DNA of 64,000 nucleotides, from the NCBI RefSeq assembly GCF_002078175.1, contig NZ_MWFK01000004.1:1-64000 (forward strand). The letters are read 5' to 3'. Made by a program: the position numbers and the translations under genes. Origin of the DNA: Streptomyces sp. M41(2017). GTDB lineage: Bacteria > Actinomycetota > Actinomycetes > Streptomycetales > Streptomycetaceae. The notes under the pieces were generated by a model that had not been told where the DNA came from, did no database searches, and was given only the letters and a program-made list of their open reading frames with translations. Below, piece after piece: positions 43,023 through 51,569 of this stretch; position 1 is the first letter of the stretch; the number at the start of each line of letters is the position of its first letter.

Positions 43023-43211
43023 GTGGTCTTTACCGTGTCCGCTGCCGTGCTGCTGGCCGTCATCGTGATCGTCCTGTTGAAGGGCGGCTACGTGAGGTTC
43101 GGCTCCATGCTGGCCTGCACCCTGTTCGGCTTCACCCTCGCCGCAACCGGCCTGGCGCCCCTCATCAACGGCGCGCTCAGCTCACTCGCCGGACTCGTTG
43201 CCGGCCTCTAG
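43023..43211 (+). CDS. Small Spd-like membrane protein
   Basis: 62 residues from GTG behind AAGGAG. Almost entirely hydrophobic with two helices (SAAVLLAVIVIVLLKGGYV, GFTLAATGLAPLINGALSSL). Its size and place after traB fit the small spread (Spd) proteins that carry plasmids through the mycelium. Confidence 0.6.
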   Translation: MVFTVSAAVLLAVIVIVLLKGGYVRFGSMLACTLFGFTLAATGLAPLINGALSSLAGLVAGL

Positions 43212-43256
43212 ACCAGGCCTACGGCGAAGGAGCACACCGTTTTCTGCCCGAGGACA

Positions 43257-43418
43257 TCACGCCGGAGTCCACGGGCTGTAGGGCGTGGTGCAGGTGCCAC
43301 CGCACGACCAGCAGTCGAACGTTTCCGGATCCTCGAACTGGTTGCCCCAAAAACCGGCCCGCCGACAGAACACCACGTTCTCCTCATCGCACCAGCCGCA
43401 CACGAACACGAAATTCAC
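43257..43418 (-). CDS. Small Cys-rich (zinc-ribbon-like) protein
   Basis: 53 residues from GTG 43418 behind GGGGAGG. It has two CxxC pairs (CGWCDEENVVFC and CWSCGGTC) that could bind zinc. It is the only minus-strand gene inside the plus-strand transfer cluster. Confidence 0.6.
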   Translation of the reverse strand: MNFVFVCGWCDEENVVFCRRAGFWGNQFEDPETFDCWSCGGTCTTPYSPWTPA

Positions 43419-43598
43419 GCCGCGCCTCCCCTTGGCCGCCCTGCCTACAGGCTGTCCGCCACAACGACCGGGCGGCAACAGGCCCACACGCCAACCACGT
43501 TGACGCCAGCAGGTCGCCCACCCTTCCCCAGCATCCCCCTTGCGGGCGCGGCCCACATGACGGTGGCGCCTGCGAGCTGTGCCCTTCCCGGAGCGCCG

Positions 43599-44144
43599 AT
43601 GTCCACCCGCCTGTCGTCCCTCGCCCGACCCGATCCGACCACCCCGGTGCCAGCAGCCGCCCCACCGCTGTCCCTCGAAGAGCGCCTCGCTCTCGTCAAC
43701 GCGGCCATGACGGCACGCCTCGACGAAGCAGCCGTTGCGTACGAGGTCAACACCGCCCACATCGACACCAAGCCCGTCGACCTCGCCGACGTCGTCACCG
43801 GCCCCATCGATACCCCGCCCGCCACGGCGCCGGACCGGTACCCCACCCCGGTTGCCGCCGTTCTACAGCGCGCCCACCGCAGGCTTGTCAGCGGTGGCTG
43901 GTGCACGAACACCCTGGTCGACACCGACGGTGCCCGCTGCATGCTCGGGGCCATCCGCATCGAAGCAGGCGGCGACCGCCGCCTCGAAAGTGACGCCGCC
44001 ACCGTGCTCCTGGACGCGATCCGCCGCCAGTTCGGCGACGACGTCGACTCCGTGCCGTCCTTCAACGACGCCCACGGCAACGATCGAGTCCCGCTCCGCA
44101 TGGTCGACCAGGCCGCCGGCCTCGCCGACGCCAAAGGCCTGTAA
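43599..44144 (+). CDS. DUF6197-like protein
   Basis: 181 residues; ATG 43599 with CGGAG upstream. The centre reads VLQRAHRRLVSGGWCTNTLV and MLGAIRIEAGG, the pattern of a small actinobacterial family I place as DUF6197. No function known. Often present on mobile elements. Confidence 0.6.
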   Translation: MSTRLSSLARPDPTTPVPAAAPPLSLEERLALVNAAMTARLDEAAVAYEVNTAHIDTKPVDLADVVTGPIDTPPATAPDRYPTPVAAVLQRAHRRLVSGGWCTNTLVDTDGARCMLGAIRIEAGGDRRLESDAATVLLDAIRRQFGDDVDSVPSFNDAHGNDRVPLRMVDQAAGLADAKGL

Positions 44145-44256
44145 CCGCTGCCGGACCACCCGCCTGGCACCCGAGCTCCGCCTTTGCGGATCGGGTGCGG
44201 GACAGGCCGCCCGGCCGCAGCACCACCCCTGCCAATCTTTGAAGGAGAGATCATTC

Positions 44257-44472
44257 GTGGCGAAGGGCCCTGCCGTCATAGGCATCTTGACCGAGCCCCC
44301 GAAGCCGACCTGGTGGCGAGCCAACAGGCACAAGGTGCTGCTGACCGTCGGCCTGCTCGTCGGCTACTGGGTAGGTCTGCACCTGCACGGTGAACCGGCG
44401 AGCCCGCCGGCCACCCCGCGCCCGGGCCACAGCAGCCCCGGCCCGCTGCACATCACGCCCCGCTCCACCTGA
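44257..44472 (+). CDS. Small single-helix membrane protein
   Basis: 71 residues from GTG 44257 behind GAAGGAGAG. Basic N-terminus (KPTWWRANRHK), one helix (VLLTVGLLVGYWVGLHLHG), then a Pro/His/Ser tail. Spd-like by size and place. Confidence 0.6.
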   Translation: MAKGPAVIGILTEPPKPTWWRANRHKVLLTVGLLVGYWVGLHLHGEPASPPATPRPGHSSPGPLHITPRST

Positions 44473-44487
44473 CCCGCACTCGCCGCA

Positions 44488-44530
44488 GCCCCGCGCCCCG
44501 TCCTGCTGATCCCGGCGGGGCGGGGCGCAG
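44488..44530 (+). terminator. GC-rich hairpin
   Basis: GCGCCCCGTCC and CGGGGCGGGGCGC can pair around CTGCTGATCCC. It follows the small membrane-protein gene. Confidence 0.5.
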
Positions 44531-44564
44531 CTGTCGGCTCATCCGTGTTCTGGAGGACCTGCTG

Positions 44565-44672
44565 ATGCTCATCCCCCGCCCGCGTCGCCGGATCGGCCGG
44601 CCCCGCCCCCAGCGCCCCGGCCCCCGCTACCCGCACCGCCCCGCCCGCGTCACCCCGGCCTGGACCCGGTGA
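44565..44672 (+). CDS. 35-residue Arg/Pro-rich peptide
   Basis: ATG 44565 follows TGGAGG. The product is nearly all R, P and hydrophobic residues (RRRIGRPRPQRPGPRYPHRP). The stop overlaps the next start (GTGATG), so it may serve mainly to deliver ribosomes to the following gene. Genuine translation is uncertain. Confidence 0.4.
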   Translation: MLIPRPRRRIGRPRPQRPGPRYPHRPARVTPAWTR

Positions 44673-45094
44673 TGGCCGACCGGATTGTCGACGGGAACCG
44701 GCTGTTAGAGGAGTATGACTGGCGCACTGCGCCGGAAGGCCTCGCCACCCGTCGCCAGCTGCGCGCCCAAGGCCTGCGCCCGGCCGGGCAGACGCCGATC
44801 GTGCTGCGCTGCCGCAAGTGCCGCAACTACCCCGAGCGCGTCTGCACGCGGCCGACGTTCCTGTACCGCATCGACCTCGCCAAGCCCGTTCGGCCGATGA
44901 CGCTGGCGATGGAGCGCGGCCTGGACCGGGCCATGGAAGCCAGGCAGCGGTGCCCGAAATGCTGCCGCCGCTACCACCACGACATCCCGTTGCGCCGATT
45001 CGGCTCCTGCCAGGAATGCCATGACGGGACTCCCGCGGATCCCTCCACCTATCTCGCACCCCCGCCTTCTCGCGGGCACGGGCTCGCCGCCTGA
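44669..45094 (+). CDS. RRQRL-type zinc-binding protein
   Basis: 141 residues; GTG 44669 or ATG 44672. It contains LATRRQLRAQGLRPAG and two or three Cys pairs (CRKCRNYPERVC, CPKCCRRYHH, CQEC), matching the zinc-binding RRQRL proteins common on actinobacterial conjugative elements. A TTA codon lies at 44705-44707. Function unknown; probably nucleic-acid related. Confidence 0.65.
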   Translation: MMADRIVDGNRLLEEYDWRTAPEGLATRRQLRAQGLRPAGQTPIVLRCRKCRNYPERVCTRPTFLYRIDLAKPVRPMTLAMERGLDRAMEARQRCPKCCRRYHHDIPLRRFGSCQECHDGTPADPSTYLAPPPSRGHGLAA

Positions 45095-45211
45095 GCGACA
45101 CTCCACTGCCTGGCGTGCTGACGCCGGGCAGGGGCGGAGGCCGCAGCATCAGCTACGGGCACAGGCACCACCCTGTAGTGCGCCACGTCCGGCACCAGCG
45201 ATATCGCGGCG

Positions 45212-45595
45212 TCAGCATGGAGGCAAAGGGTTGGTCTCGTCGTTGACGTCGCTGTCCTTCACAAAGCCCCAGCCGTCATGGGTGATGGCCGCATCGGCCA
45301 ACGTGTAGATCCAGCGATTCGGGTGCGGACCGCCACCACCGGTCCGGTCGCCCTCGTATCGGCACACAAACCAGTTGAGGTTGGTGTGCAGGTAGCCAGC
45401 CGTCTCACCAGCCCACTCAACCCGGATGCCGGGCGTGTTGTAGCAGTAGAAATGCCGGGGGTTGGAGTCACTCTCGATCCTCGTGCAGGTCCCCGGCGGG
45501 GGAAGAGTCGATGCCGATGCTGGTTGAACAAAGGCCATACCGACCAAGGTCAGGGCGCCCGCACAGCTTGCAAGCCGACCCGCCACGTTGCCCAT
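45212..45595 (-). CDS. Small secreted protein
   Basis: 127 residues. A Sec signal peptide (GRLASCAGALTLVGMAFVQP, cleavage after ASA) precedes a mature domain with four Cys (TCTRIESDSN, HFYCYNT, FVCRYEG, final C). Trp- and Tyr-rich. Its ATG overlaps the stop of a possible upstream frame. Function unknown. Confidence 0.65.
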   Translation of the reverse strand: MGNVAGRLASCAGALTLVGMAFVQPASASTLPPPGTCTRIESDSNPRHFYCYNTPGIRVEWAGETAGYLHTNLNWFVCRYEGDRTGGGGPHPNRWIYTLADAAITHDGWGFVKDSDVNDETNPLPPC

Positions 45596-45966
45596 CAGTC
45601 CTCCACTTGCAGATGGGCGTGCCCGAGATCTGCTGCGAGCCTCACCCAGTTGATGTGCAGCCAGGGTGGAAGCTCAGCTGACGTTTGCCAATGAATTCGA
45701 AGCTCATCAAAGCGTGCAAGTGACCCTGCCTCTGTGCAGGCTTCATCAGCGCTTCCGCGTACGGGTGACCGGGTGGAACTTGACGCCAACGGGCCAGGCC
45801 TCGCGCCCCGCGGTGGCGTCGGCACATGGCGGTAGCAGCCCCGGGACGGCCCGCAGCATCGGCTAAGGCGCAAGAGACCGTCCCGGACCGCTTCATCCCC
45901 GTCGTGAGACGGGAGCACCTCCAGCATGCCTGAGCGTCCGCCTATCCCAGGCGTGACGCCGCGCAC
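45595..45966 (-). CDS. Possible protein coupled to the secreted protein (weak)
   Basis: The last 45 residues (RFDELRIHWQTSAELPPWLH, WVRLAADLGHAHLQVED) look natural, and the stop overlaps the next start (TGATG). The first 75 residues are rich in R, G and P and less convincing, and another frame is also open. A decayed or frameshifted gene is possible. Confidence 0.3.
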   Translation of the reverse strand: MRGVTPGIGGRSGMLEVLPSHDGDEAVRDGLLRLSRCCGPSRGCYRHVPTPPRGARPGPLASSSTRSPVRGSADEACTEAGSLARFDELRIHWQTSAELPPWLHINWVRLAADLGHAHLQVED

Positions 45967-45970
45967 AGCA

Positions 45971-46013
45971 AGAGGCGCACCCCTACCAGCCTGGACAGCT
46001 CGGGGTGCGCCTC
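45971..46013 (+). terminator. Hairpin before the GGDEF gene
   Basis: AGAGGCGCACCCC pairs perfectly with GGGGTGCGCCTCT (13 bp) around a 17-base loop. Confidence 0.6.
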
Positions 46014-46053
46014 TCTCGATCCCGCTCCGAAGGAGCGAGACAGGAGATCCATC

Positions 46054-46761
46054 ATGCCTGCTGCCACTCTGTTACGGCAGCCCGTCCGCACATTGATCGT
46101 CGCGGCCTCGGTGCCGCTCGCCCTGGCCGCGGTCGTCGACGACGTCCTCGCCCGCCGGCGCGCGGCCGCCGCCCACCGTCTCGCGGACGCGGCCCGCCGC
46201 TGCCCGCTCACTGGCCTGCACGGCCGGGACGTCCTGGTCGACCATATCGACCGCCTGCTGCGCACCGGCCGCGGCGAGGACGTCCACGTCCTGGTCTTGG
46301 ACGGCGACGGCCTCAAGGCGGTCAACGACACGTTCGGGCACGCGGCCGGGGACGCCCTCATCCGCGTCTACGGCCACCGCCTCACCCGCTGGATATCCGG
46401 CCGTCCCGACGCCTGCGCCGCACGCCTGGGCGGTGACGAATTCGGGCTGACCGTCCAGCTGCCCGCACCGGCCGCGCTCCAGGAACTGGCCGCGCTGCGC
46501 GAGCAGTTGCAACGGCCCTTCGCCCTGGACGGCGGTCACGTCCTCGAACCTGCCGTGTCGATCGGTTTCGCGTGCGCTGGCGACCTACCCGGCGAGGACG
46601 CCAGCCGCCTCCTACGGGGCGCGGACAAGGCCATGTACGAGGTGAAAACCGGGCGGGAGGCGTTCCCGTACCGGGCGACGCACGGCGACGCCTACGCGGA
46701 GACCGTGAACGGCCGCCGTGCCGGCCGCGATGGCGCGCACCTTCCGGCGGGTGCCGCATGA
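46054..46761 (+). CDS. GGDEF-domain protein (probable diguanylate cyclase)
   Basis: 235 residues. One hydrophobic N-terminal helix (TLIVAASVPLALAAVVDDVL) leads directly into a GGDEF domain. The metal and GTP-binding signature DGDGLKAVNDTFGHAAGD and the active-site loop ARLGGDEFGL are intact, so c-di-GMP synthesis is likely. The usual RxxD inhibitory site before the loop is absent (Arg is present but the Asp is one position off). No sensory domain is present. In Streptomyces c-di-GMP blocks development through BldD, so a plasmid copy could affect its host. Confidence 0.85.
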   Translation: MPAATLLRQPVRTLIVAASVPLALAAVVDDVLARRRAAAAHRLADAARRCPLTGLHGRDVLVDHIDRLLRTGRGEDVHVLVLDGDGLKAVNDTFGHAAGDALIRVYGHRLTRWISGRPDACAARLGGDEFGLTVQLPAPAALQELAALREQLQRPFALDGGHVLEPAVSIGFACAGDLPGEDASRLLRGADKAMYEVKTGREAFPYRATHGDAYAETVNGRRAGRDGAHLPAGAA

Positions 46762-46844
46762 ACACCTCTCCCCTGCCCAAGTACGCGCACGTCCTGGTCC
46801 AGCTCCCATTTGCCGAAATGCTCTTCATGGAGGCCCTGTCATGA
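46758..46844 (+). CDS. 28-residue peptide linking GGDEF and Wbl genes
   Basis: The ATG overlaps the GGDEF stop and the TGA overlaps the Wbl start, so the three frames are chained by ATGA junctions. The product is KYAHVLVQLPFAEMLFMEAL with short ends. It may only carry ribosomes to the Wbl gene, but its composition is not random. Confidence 0.45.
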   Translation: MNTSPLPKYAHVLVQLPFAEMLFMEALS

Positions 46845-47386
46845 GCGGTGTCGTCAAGGTCAGCAACGATCACCTCCCCACCGATCCCCGTTTCCCCTTC
46901 CCCACCGCGCAGACCCGCTGCCAGAGCGAGCCGGGCAGGTTTGACTTCGCCAACGGCGACCGGACCGCTGGCGGTGAGGAGACCCGGCAGCGGATCGAAG
47001 CGGCACGCACTGCGTGCGCCGGCTGTCCGGCGGCCTCGGACTGCCTGCTGTGGGCTTTGGTCAACAAGCAGGCGACCCGCGTCGGTATCTGGGCAGCCAC
47101 CACCCCACGAGAGCGCAACACTCTGCGCAAGCGCATCGCGGACCGGCTCGGACCGGACTGGGTCGACGCCCTGGCCGACCAGATCAAGGCCCGCCGCGAA
47201 CGAGCCGTCGCCGCCCGCAACAACCCACTCACCGTCGCCCAGACCCGTGTTGTTCGCCTCGACCACGAAATGAACGGGCCCATGCCGTGCCCGATGACGC
47301 CTGCTCGTCAGCGCCGCAACCGCGCCCGGCTCGCCGCGGCCACGAAGGGGTCCCGCAGGGCTCGCGCTCTGGAGCAGGCATCCTGA
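46841..47386 (+). CDS. WhiB-like (Wbl) transcription factor
   Basis: 181 residues. The [4Fe-4S] ligands are RCQSE, then CAGCPAASDC (C-x2-C-x5-C). The turn motif appears as VGIWAATTPRER, in place of the usual G-V/I-W-G-G. A basic tail follows (RRNRARLAAATKGSRRARAL). Wbl proteins control development, stress and cell division by binding the sigma factor. Coupled to the GGDEF gene through a tiny ORF. Confidence 0.82.
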   Translation: MSGVVKVSNDHLPTDPRFPFPTAQTRCQSEPGRFDFANGDRTAGGEETRQRIEAARTACAGCPAASDCLLWALVNKQATRVGIWAATTPRERNTLRKRIADRLGPDWVDALADQIKARRERAVAARNNPLTVAQTRVVRLDHEMNGPMPCPMTPARQRRNRARLAAATKGSRRARALEQAS

Positions 47387-47445
47387 CCAACCCCGCGATG
47401 CGGCGGGCAGGCGCGCCAGCCCCCGTAGGAAGCCGATCCGGGCCG

Positions 47446-47463
47446 CTCGCCCAATTGGGCGAG
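47446..47463. repeat. Palindrome CTCGCCCAATTGGGCGAG
   Basis: An 18-bp perfect palindrome whose right flank (TCGATCTTGGT) resembles that of the 46-bp palindrome at 51570-51615. It lies between the Wbl gene and 47600. Confidence 0.55.
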
Positions 47464-47599
47464 TTCGATCTTGGTCGGAGGGCGCCTGCCCATGACGCAG
47501 TCCGCATGCGCCGCGTTGGCAAGAAGAGGGCCGGACGTCTCCTGGCCGGCCGCCTCCACAACCCCTGCCCACCTGCACCCAGACAGGACTCCCTCACCC

Positions 47600-48127
47600 A
47601 TGACGACCACGTACGAGATCGCGACCCGCGAAACAGACGAGGGCACGCTCGAGCCTGCTGAGCATCTTTGGACTCCTTGCGCCGACGGTAAGGAAGGGCA
47701 CGGCTTCATCGACCACCGCGGCCTGCTCGTGACCGGCCTGGACTCCAGCTCCGGGGACGACGCCCTCTACCCGGCTGGCTTCATCGTCCTGGGACACCAG
47801 ACGTGGGCCGACACCATCGAAGCCGCGGCAGCCTACATGGCGCGCGTCCACGGCTGGCGCAGCCTCCACCTGTACCCGGGTGACGACCCCGCGGTGCTCA
47901 TCCCCCGCATCCCCCGCGCGGTCCACGCCCACGGCGCGTTCCTCTACCACCCGCACCCCGACCACCCGTGCAGCTGCGAGTGGGACGACACCTGGCGCAT
48001 GGCATGGGCACCCGACTACCAGCCCGACGTCGTACCGATCACCGCCATGCGCCACCCCGCTGCAGCGCTGAAGGCCACCGCCATCCCCAACCCTGACCAC
48101 GACCTGTTCGCCAACTGGGCTCTGTGA
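47600..48127 (+). CDS. Hypothetical soluble protein
   Basis: 175 residues; ATG 47600 has a weak ribosome site. An alpha/beta protein with a Cys/His-rich stretch (HGAFLYHPHPDHPCSCEWDD). No known family. Last gene of the transfer-side cluster, closed by a strong terminator. Confidence 0.6.
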   Translation: MTTTYEIATRETDEGTLEPAEHLWTPCADGKEGHGFIDHRGLLVTGLDSSSGDDALYPAGFIVLGHQTWADTIEAAAAYMARVHGWRSLHLYPGDDPAVLIPRIPRAVHAHGAFLYHPHPDHPCSCEWDDTWRMAWAPDYQPDVVPITAMRHPAAALKATAIPNPDHDLFANWAL

Positions 48128-48146
48128 GAGCCGATCGGCTCGCCAA

Positions 48147-48184
48147 GGCCCGGACCTCCGCATTGCGGAGGTCCGGGCCCTTTT
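48147..48184 (+). terminator. Strong terminator closing the transfer region
   Basis: GGCCCGGACCTCCG pairs perfectly with CGGAGGTCCGGGCC, short loop, followed by CTTTT. Confidence 0.85.
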
Positions 48185-48717
48185 ACGTTTCCGGCAGAGA
48201 CGGTCCGTGCTCCGTCTCTCAGGCCGGCACCGCATCCTCCGGAGGCCGGGGCCTCGTCGTGTTCTCAGGGAGCCAGCATCGGAGGTCGTGGTCGGCCTGG
48301 CATTCAAGGAAGCTCCGCTTCATGCGGGCATCAGAGGTCAGCCGGGCTACTCCCGGATCTGCCTAGGCAACCTGAAGATGTCGGGGCACGAACCACCTCA
48401 CCCTGGTCGACGCTCACGCGACGACTACTGCAATGGTCGTATCCATCGGCTGTCCACGATCAAGCTCAGATTGGGAAGTTGGAGAGCAACATTGTTCTGC
48501 CCCTTTACTGTTGCCGTCAGAGACCACTGTTGAGCTGGGCTCTTCCTTAACTCGCCCCCGAACATGAGGCCTTGTCCCGACAACGGACTCGGGTGCAAAG
48601 TCGGCACAGCGGGGCAGTCAGCCCGGCGAGATGGGAGCGACTCACCCGGCAGTCTTCTCGGGCCTTGGGCGGAATTCCCCGACTCTCAACTGATCTTTGA
48701 CATCACGGAGGTCCGTC
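48185..48717. other. Intergenic region between transfer and partition modules
   Basis: Neither strand shows a gene with start signal and natural composition. It ends with the ribosome site of 48718. I see no repeat. Confidence 0.4.
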
Positions 48718-48912
48718 ATGAGCGACGACAGCAAGACGGCGGCCAGCAAGGCACGAATTCCTCAAGCACTGCATGTCCACATAAGGAAGCTGCGACGCCG
48801 GTTGCTGCGCTGGCAGCTTCACAGGCAGCTGGCCCGCGGTGTGGCCTACGGCGTCGGCAGCGGAGCGGTCAGTCTTCTCTGCGTCTGGATGGAGAGCCGG
48901 TTTCTGGGCTGA
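48718..48912 (+). CDS. Small basic membrane protein
   Basis: 64 residues from ATG behind CGGAGGT. A strongly basic N-terminal half (HIRKLRRRLLRWQLHRQLAR) precedes one helix (GVAYGVGSGAVSLLCVWME). Its 3' end lies 35 bp before the first parS-like site. Confidence 0.5.
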   Translation: MSDDSKTAASKARIPQALHVHIRKLRRRLLRWQLHRQLARGVAYGVGSGAVSLLCVWMESRFLG

Positions 48913-48947
48913 AGCTGAGTGTGGAGAGGGCTTCCGTCGTGCCCGCC

Positions 48948-49037
48948 TTGTTGTCCGCGGACAACAACTCTCGGCTCACTGACTTGGATCTACCGCAGTC
49001 CGCTGCTGCTTGTTGTCCGCGGACAACAAGCAGCAGC
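48948..49037. other. parS-like sites 1 and 2
   Basis: Site 1: TTGTTGTCCGCGGACAACAA at 48948-48967. Site 2: the same 20-mer at 49010-49029, inside a 36-bp perfect palindrome (49002-49037, flanks GCTGCTGC/GCAGCAGC). Both lie downstream of the HTH gene 49087-49992. They share the motif with the sites in and around parAB. Confidence 0.75.
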
Positions 49038-49086
49038 TTCACCCCCTCAGCCTGGTACGGCAGTACACGATCGAGCGCTTCAGTGG

Positions 49087-49992
49087 TCAGAACAGGAACG
49101 CAGGCTCATCAAGAAAGATGGGCAGTTGACTAGGCAACGGGCGATCATGCATATACGTCGTGTTTGCGGCCCGGTTGCTCCCTGTTCCGTGTCTCCGCTT
49201 ACGACGCATCGTCGGGACAGACACCTGCAGACGAAGGCTGCCGTCATCAGTGGTCTCAACGGCAGGAGCGCCGGGCCTACGGATTTTCTGGACAAACCGG
49301 TGCCGCCAGAGCTGCTGCGTCACTCGCTCGTAAGCCTCGCGCCCACTTTCTCTGAAGACGAGATCCTGCATGAACGACACGTCAGCTTCGCTGGGCGCAC
49401 GAGCTGTGAAGTCGTCCTGCTGCTTTTCGTGGCGCCATGCACGTGTCCAGGCGGCTTCCCAGATTGGCCGCTCCGCTTCCGCCACCTCGCAGGATCTCAA
49501 GTAAGCCTGGAATTGGTGCAAACTGTGCGGCATTGTCTGCTTGGTCAGAATGCGGTGTGCGGTACTCCGAGGCAGAGCGCCGTAACCGCCCGCCCGCTGC
49601 TCCATGGTCCGCAGCGGGGGCGAACCGGCTTTTTCGTGCAGGTCCTGGAGTGCGGCGCTCAAATCGACGAAGTCGCGAACCAGTTCTGGCCGCGGAGCGG
49701 AAAGGCTACGACCACCCCGGGCGCGGCGAGTCTGTTCGTACCTAGCCCGGCGCCACAGGATCCTTGCCTCCTCGGGTGAAGCGTCGCAGGCGCGAGCGTA
49801 GTTGAGCACGGTTGGCAGCTTCGGCACGTTCAGCCCGGACGCTGCGCGCTGCAGCGTTGTAGCGTGACAACCAGCCCGCACCGACAGCGCTCGGTAGCCC
49901 TGTTGACTGCGCTTCCGCTGGCTGCGCAGCCACTCTTGGAGTTCACGCAGTGCCTTGTTGCTGGTGGTGATCGGCTTCTCGGGTCGGCACAT
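49087..49992 (-). CDS. HTH DNA-binding protein in the partition region
   Basis: 301 residues from ATG 49992 behind GAGGTGA. Residues about 10-75 form an XRE-type HTH (YRALSVRAGCHATTLQRAAS, VLNYARACDASPEEARILWR). The remainder is helical with many Arg, Glu and Trp. Both ends of its neighbourhood carry parS-like sites, so it may regulate or assist partition. No closer family assigned. Confidence 0.65.
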   Translation of the reverse strand: MCRPEKPITTSNKALRELQEWLRSQRKRSQQGYRALSVRAGCHATTLQRAASGLNVPKLPTVLNYARACDASPEEARILWRRARYEQTRRARGGRSLSAPRPELVRDFVDLSAALQDLHEKAGSPPLRTMEQRAGGYGALPRSTAHRILTKQTMPHSLHQFQAYLRSCEVAEAERPIWEAAWTRAWRHEKQQDDFTARAPSEADVSFMQDLVFRESGREAYERVTQQLWRHRFVQKIRRPGAPAVETTDDGSLRLQVSVPTMRRKRRHGTGSNRAANTTYMHDRPLPSQLPIFLDEPAFLF

Positions 49993-50002
49993 GAGAATCA
50001 CC

Positions 50003-50266
50003 TCATGCAGACGCGGTGAGGAAGGCACGAAGCGCCTTTCGAAAGCCCCGGCCGGGAATGCCGGTCAGCAGGCAGACCAGGACAACGGCGGTTGAGCCGG
50101 CGCCCGAGAGAAGCTGCAGTACCAGCGGCAAGGTCATACCGGCGACACTGACGAGTAGCGCCGCCACGGTGATGATCACGATGATGACGACTGCCTCGGC
50201 GCCGCTGAGGCGTCGAAGGGACGGAGTCCCGTTGTCTACACACGAGACGGAATGAGGCTTGGACAT
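50003..50266 (-). CDS. Small membrane protein
   Basis: 87 residues from ATG 50266 (GGGAG upstream). Two helices (AVVIIVIITVAALLVSVAGM and VLQLLSGAGSTAVVLVCLL) are followed by a basic end. It lies 10 bp upstream of the HTH gene on the same strand. Confidence 0.6.
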   Translation of the reverse strand: MSKPHSVSCVDNGTPSLRRLSGAEAVVIIVIITVAALLVSVAGMTLPLVLQLLSGAGSTAVVLVCLLTGIPGRGFRKALRAFLTASA

Positions 50267-50941
50267 GGATGCTCCCTGTGTTCTGTCCGGCGGGCCACCG
50301 GACACGCTGCTGACTCCAATCGGGTACGAACCACAGGGCAGTTGCAGCCGCCCCCGCGTGGTGCGTGGACATGATGGTGACAGGAGCACCGGGCCGTATC
50401 CCAACCACGGACGCCTCCTCGAAGGGGGTTGATGCGTCGCAGTCTCACCGCAACTTAACGACCGTCAGGCGGAGAAAGGCCACGCAGAGTCAACGTCGTG
50501 CCGCCTCTGTAGCGATGGCCTGGGATTTCCGAAGCTGCATCAAAAATGAGAGCGCTGCCGGTGCCCGATGGTAAATAAACGAGTTGATGCAGCAGTGCGC
50601 CGATCGCGGTTGCACGAGCCGAGGGTTGTTGCCACCATCCGCGAGCAGGAGCTCACCGAGTACGGCGGGCCCTGCCCTGGTTGCTGCTGACTCCAATCGC
50701 ATGCCGAACAGGGATCTATGGCCTCGCGTTGCAGCGTGAGACTGCGGAGAGCCGGCCCCAGAGTGCGGGGCCGGCTCCCTCCACATGCGTCGAGAGGGCC
50801 TCCCGGGCTGATCCGGGAGGCCCTCTCGGGTGTCGGAGGATAGCCGTTTCAGAGCATCCACCAAGATCGCATTGCCAGCGCGCGGGTGGCTACTCAGCTT
50901 GAGCGGACCCCGGCCGGTCGCCTGCGAGAGGTTCCGGCGCG
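50267..50941. other. Gene-poor stretch with two tandem hairpins
   Basis: No supported gene. Two hairpins stand 17 bp apart: GCCGGCCCC/GGGGCCGGC at 50751-50775 and a longer one at 50792-50827. They may separate transcription of 50942-51181 (minus) from the stretch to its left. Confidence 0.45.
50792..50827. terminator. Perfect 15-bp hairpin
   Basis: GAGAGGGCCTCCCGG pairs with CCGGGAGGCCCTCTC, 6-base loop. It probably ends the minus-strand transcript of 50942-51181. Confidence 0.65.
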
Positions 50942-51181
50942 CTAGTTGGACCGGGGGTCGACGTACTTGATGGCCCCAAGAACCATGTCGCAGGGCCACG
51001 GCGCTCCGTCGCATCCCGTGCACGTCGGATTAGCGCGATTGCTCGGCGCATGCTCGGCAAGGTGGCCACCGGCGACCGACCTGACGGTCCGCTCATCCGA
51101 GGTCATGCCGGAGTACGTCTCACGCGACAGGGCCACGGCCCGGTCATACGCGGCGAGCTGCTCATGAAAGTCGTCGGTCAT
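50942..51181 (-). CDS. Small Cys-containing protein
   Basis: 79 residues. A helical N-terminus (FHEQLAAYDRAVALSRETYS) precedes HAPSNRANPTCTGCDGAPWP and CDMV, a Cys-His cluster found in small actinobacterial phage and plasmid proteins. Function unknown. Confidence 0.6.
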   Translation of the reverse strand: MTDDFHEQLAAYDRAVALSRETYSGMTSDERTVRSVAGGHLAEHAPSNRANPTCTGCDGAPWPCDMVLGAIKYVDPRSN

Positions 51182-51387
51182 GGTCAGCGAGCCTAGACGT
51201 ACAGGCCGTCACCAAGACGCCGTGTTCGAGGTGTTCGATTCTTCTCTGTGCGCGATCCTAAGGAAGATGGCCGTGGCAGGTGGTTTCGTCGCCGGCTGTC
51301 CGATGGCCAGCGATCACCGCACCGCCTCCGCCAAGCCAACGCGCAAGGGCTCGCCCCTGCCCCAAAGGATCGCCCGAACCGACGACC

Positions 51388-51474
51388 TTGTTGTCCGCGG
51401 ACAACGACCGCCAGGGGTGTCCTCCTGCCTCAGCTCCGTCACCTTGCCCGCTGCTTGTTGTCCACGGACAACAA
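51388..51474. other. parS-like sites 3 and 4
   Basis: Site 3 at 51388-51407 ends in ACAACGA, not ACAACAA. Site 4 at 51455-51474 has CCACGG in place of CCGCGG and is the only one with a broken centre. They lie past the end of parB. The rest of 51182-51632 has no supported gene. Confidence 0.7.
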
Positions 51475-51569
51475 GCCCTCATCCCGATCTGGGTGAGACC
51501 GGAGAAGGACGCTGGGGTACGAGGGCGGTCGCGTCCCCCGTGCCAAGGGGGGGAAGACTGCAGGAACAC

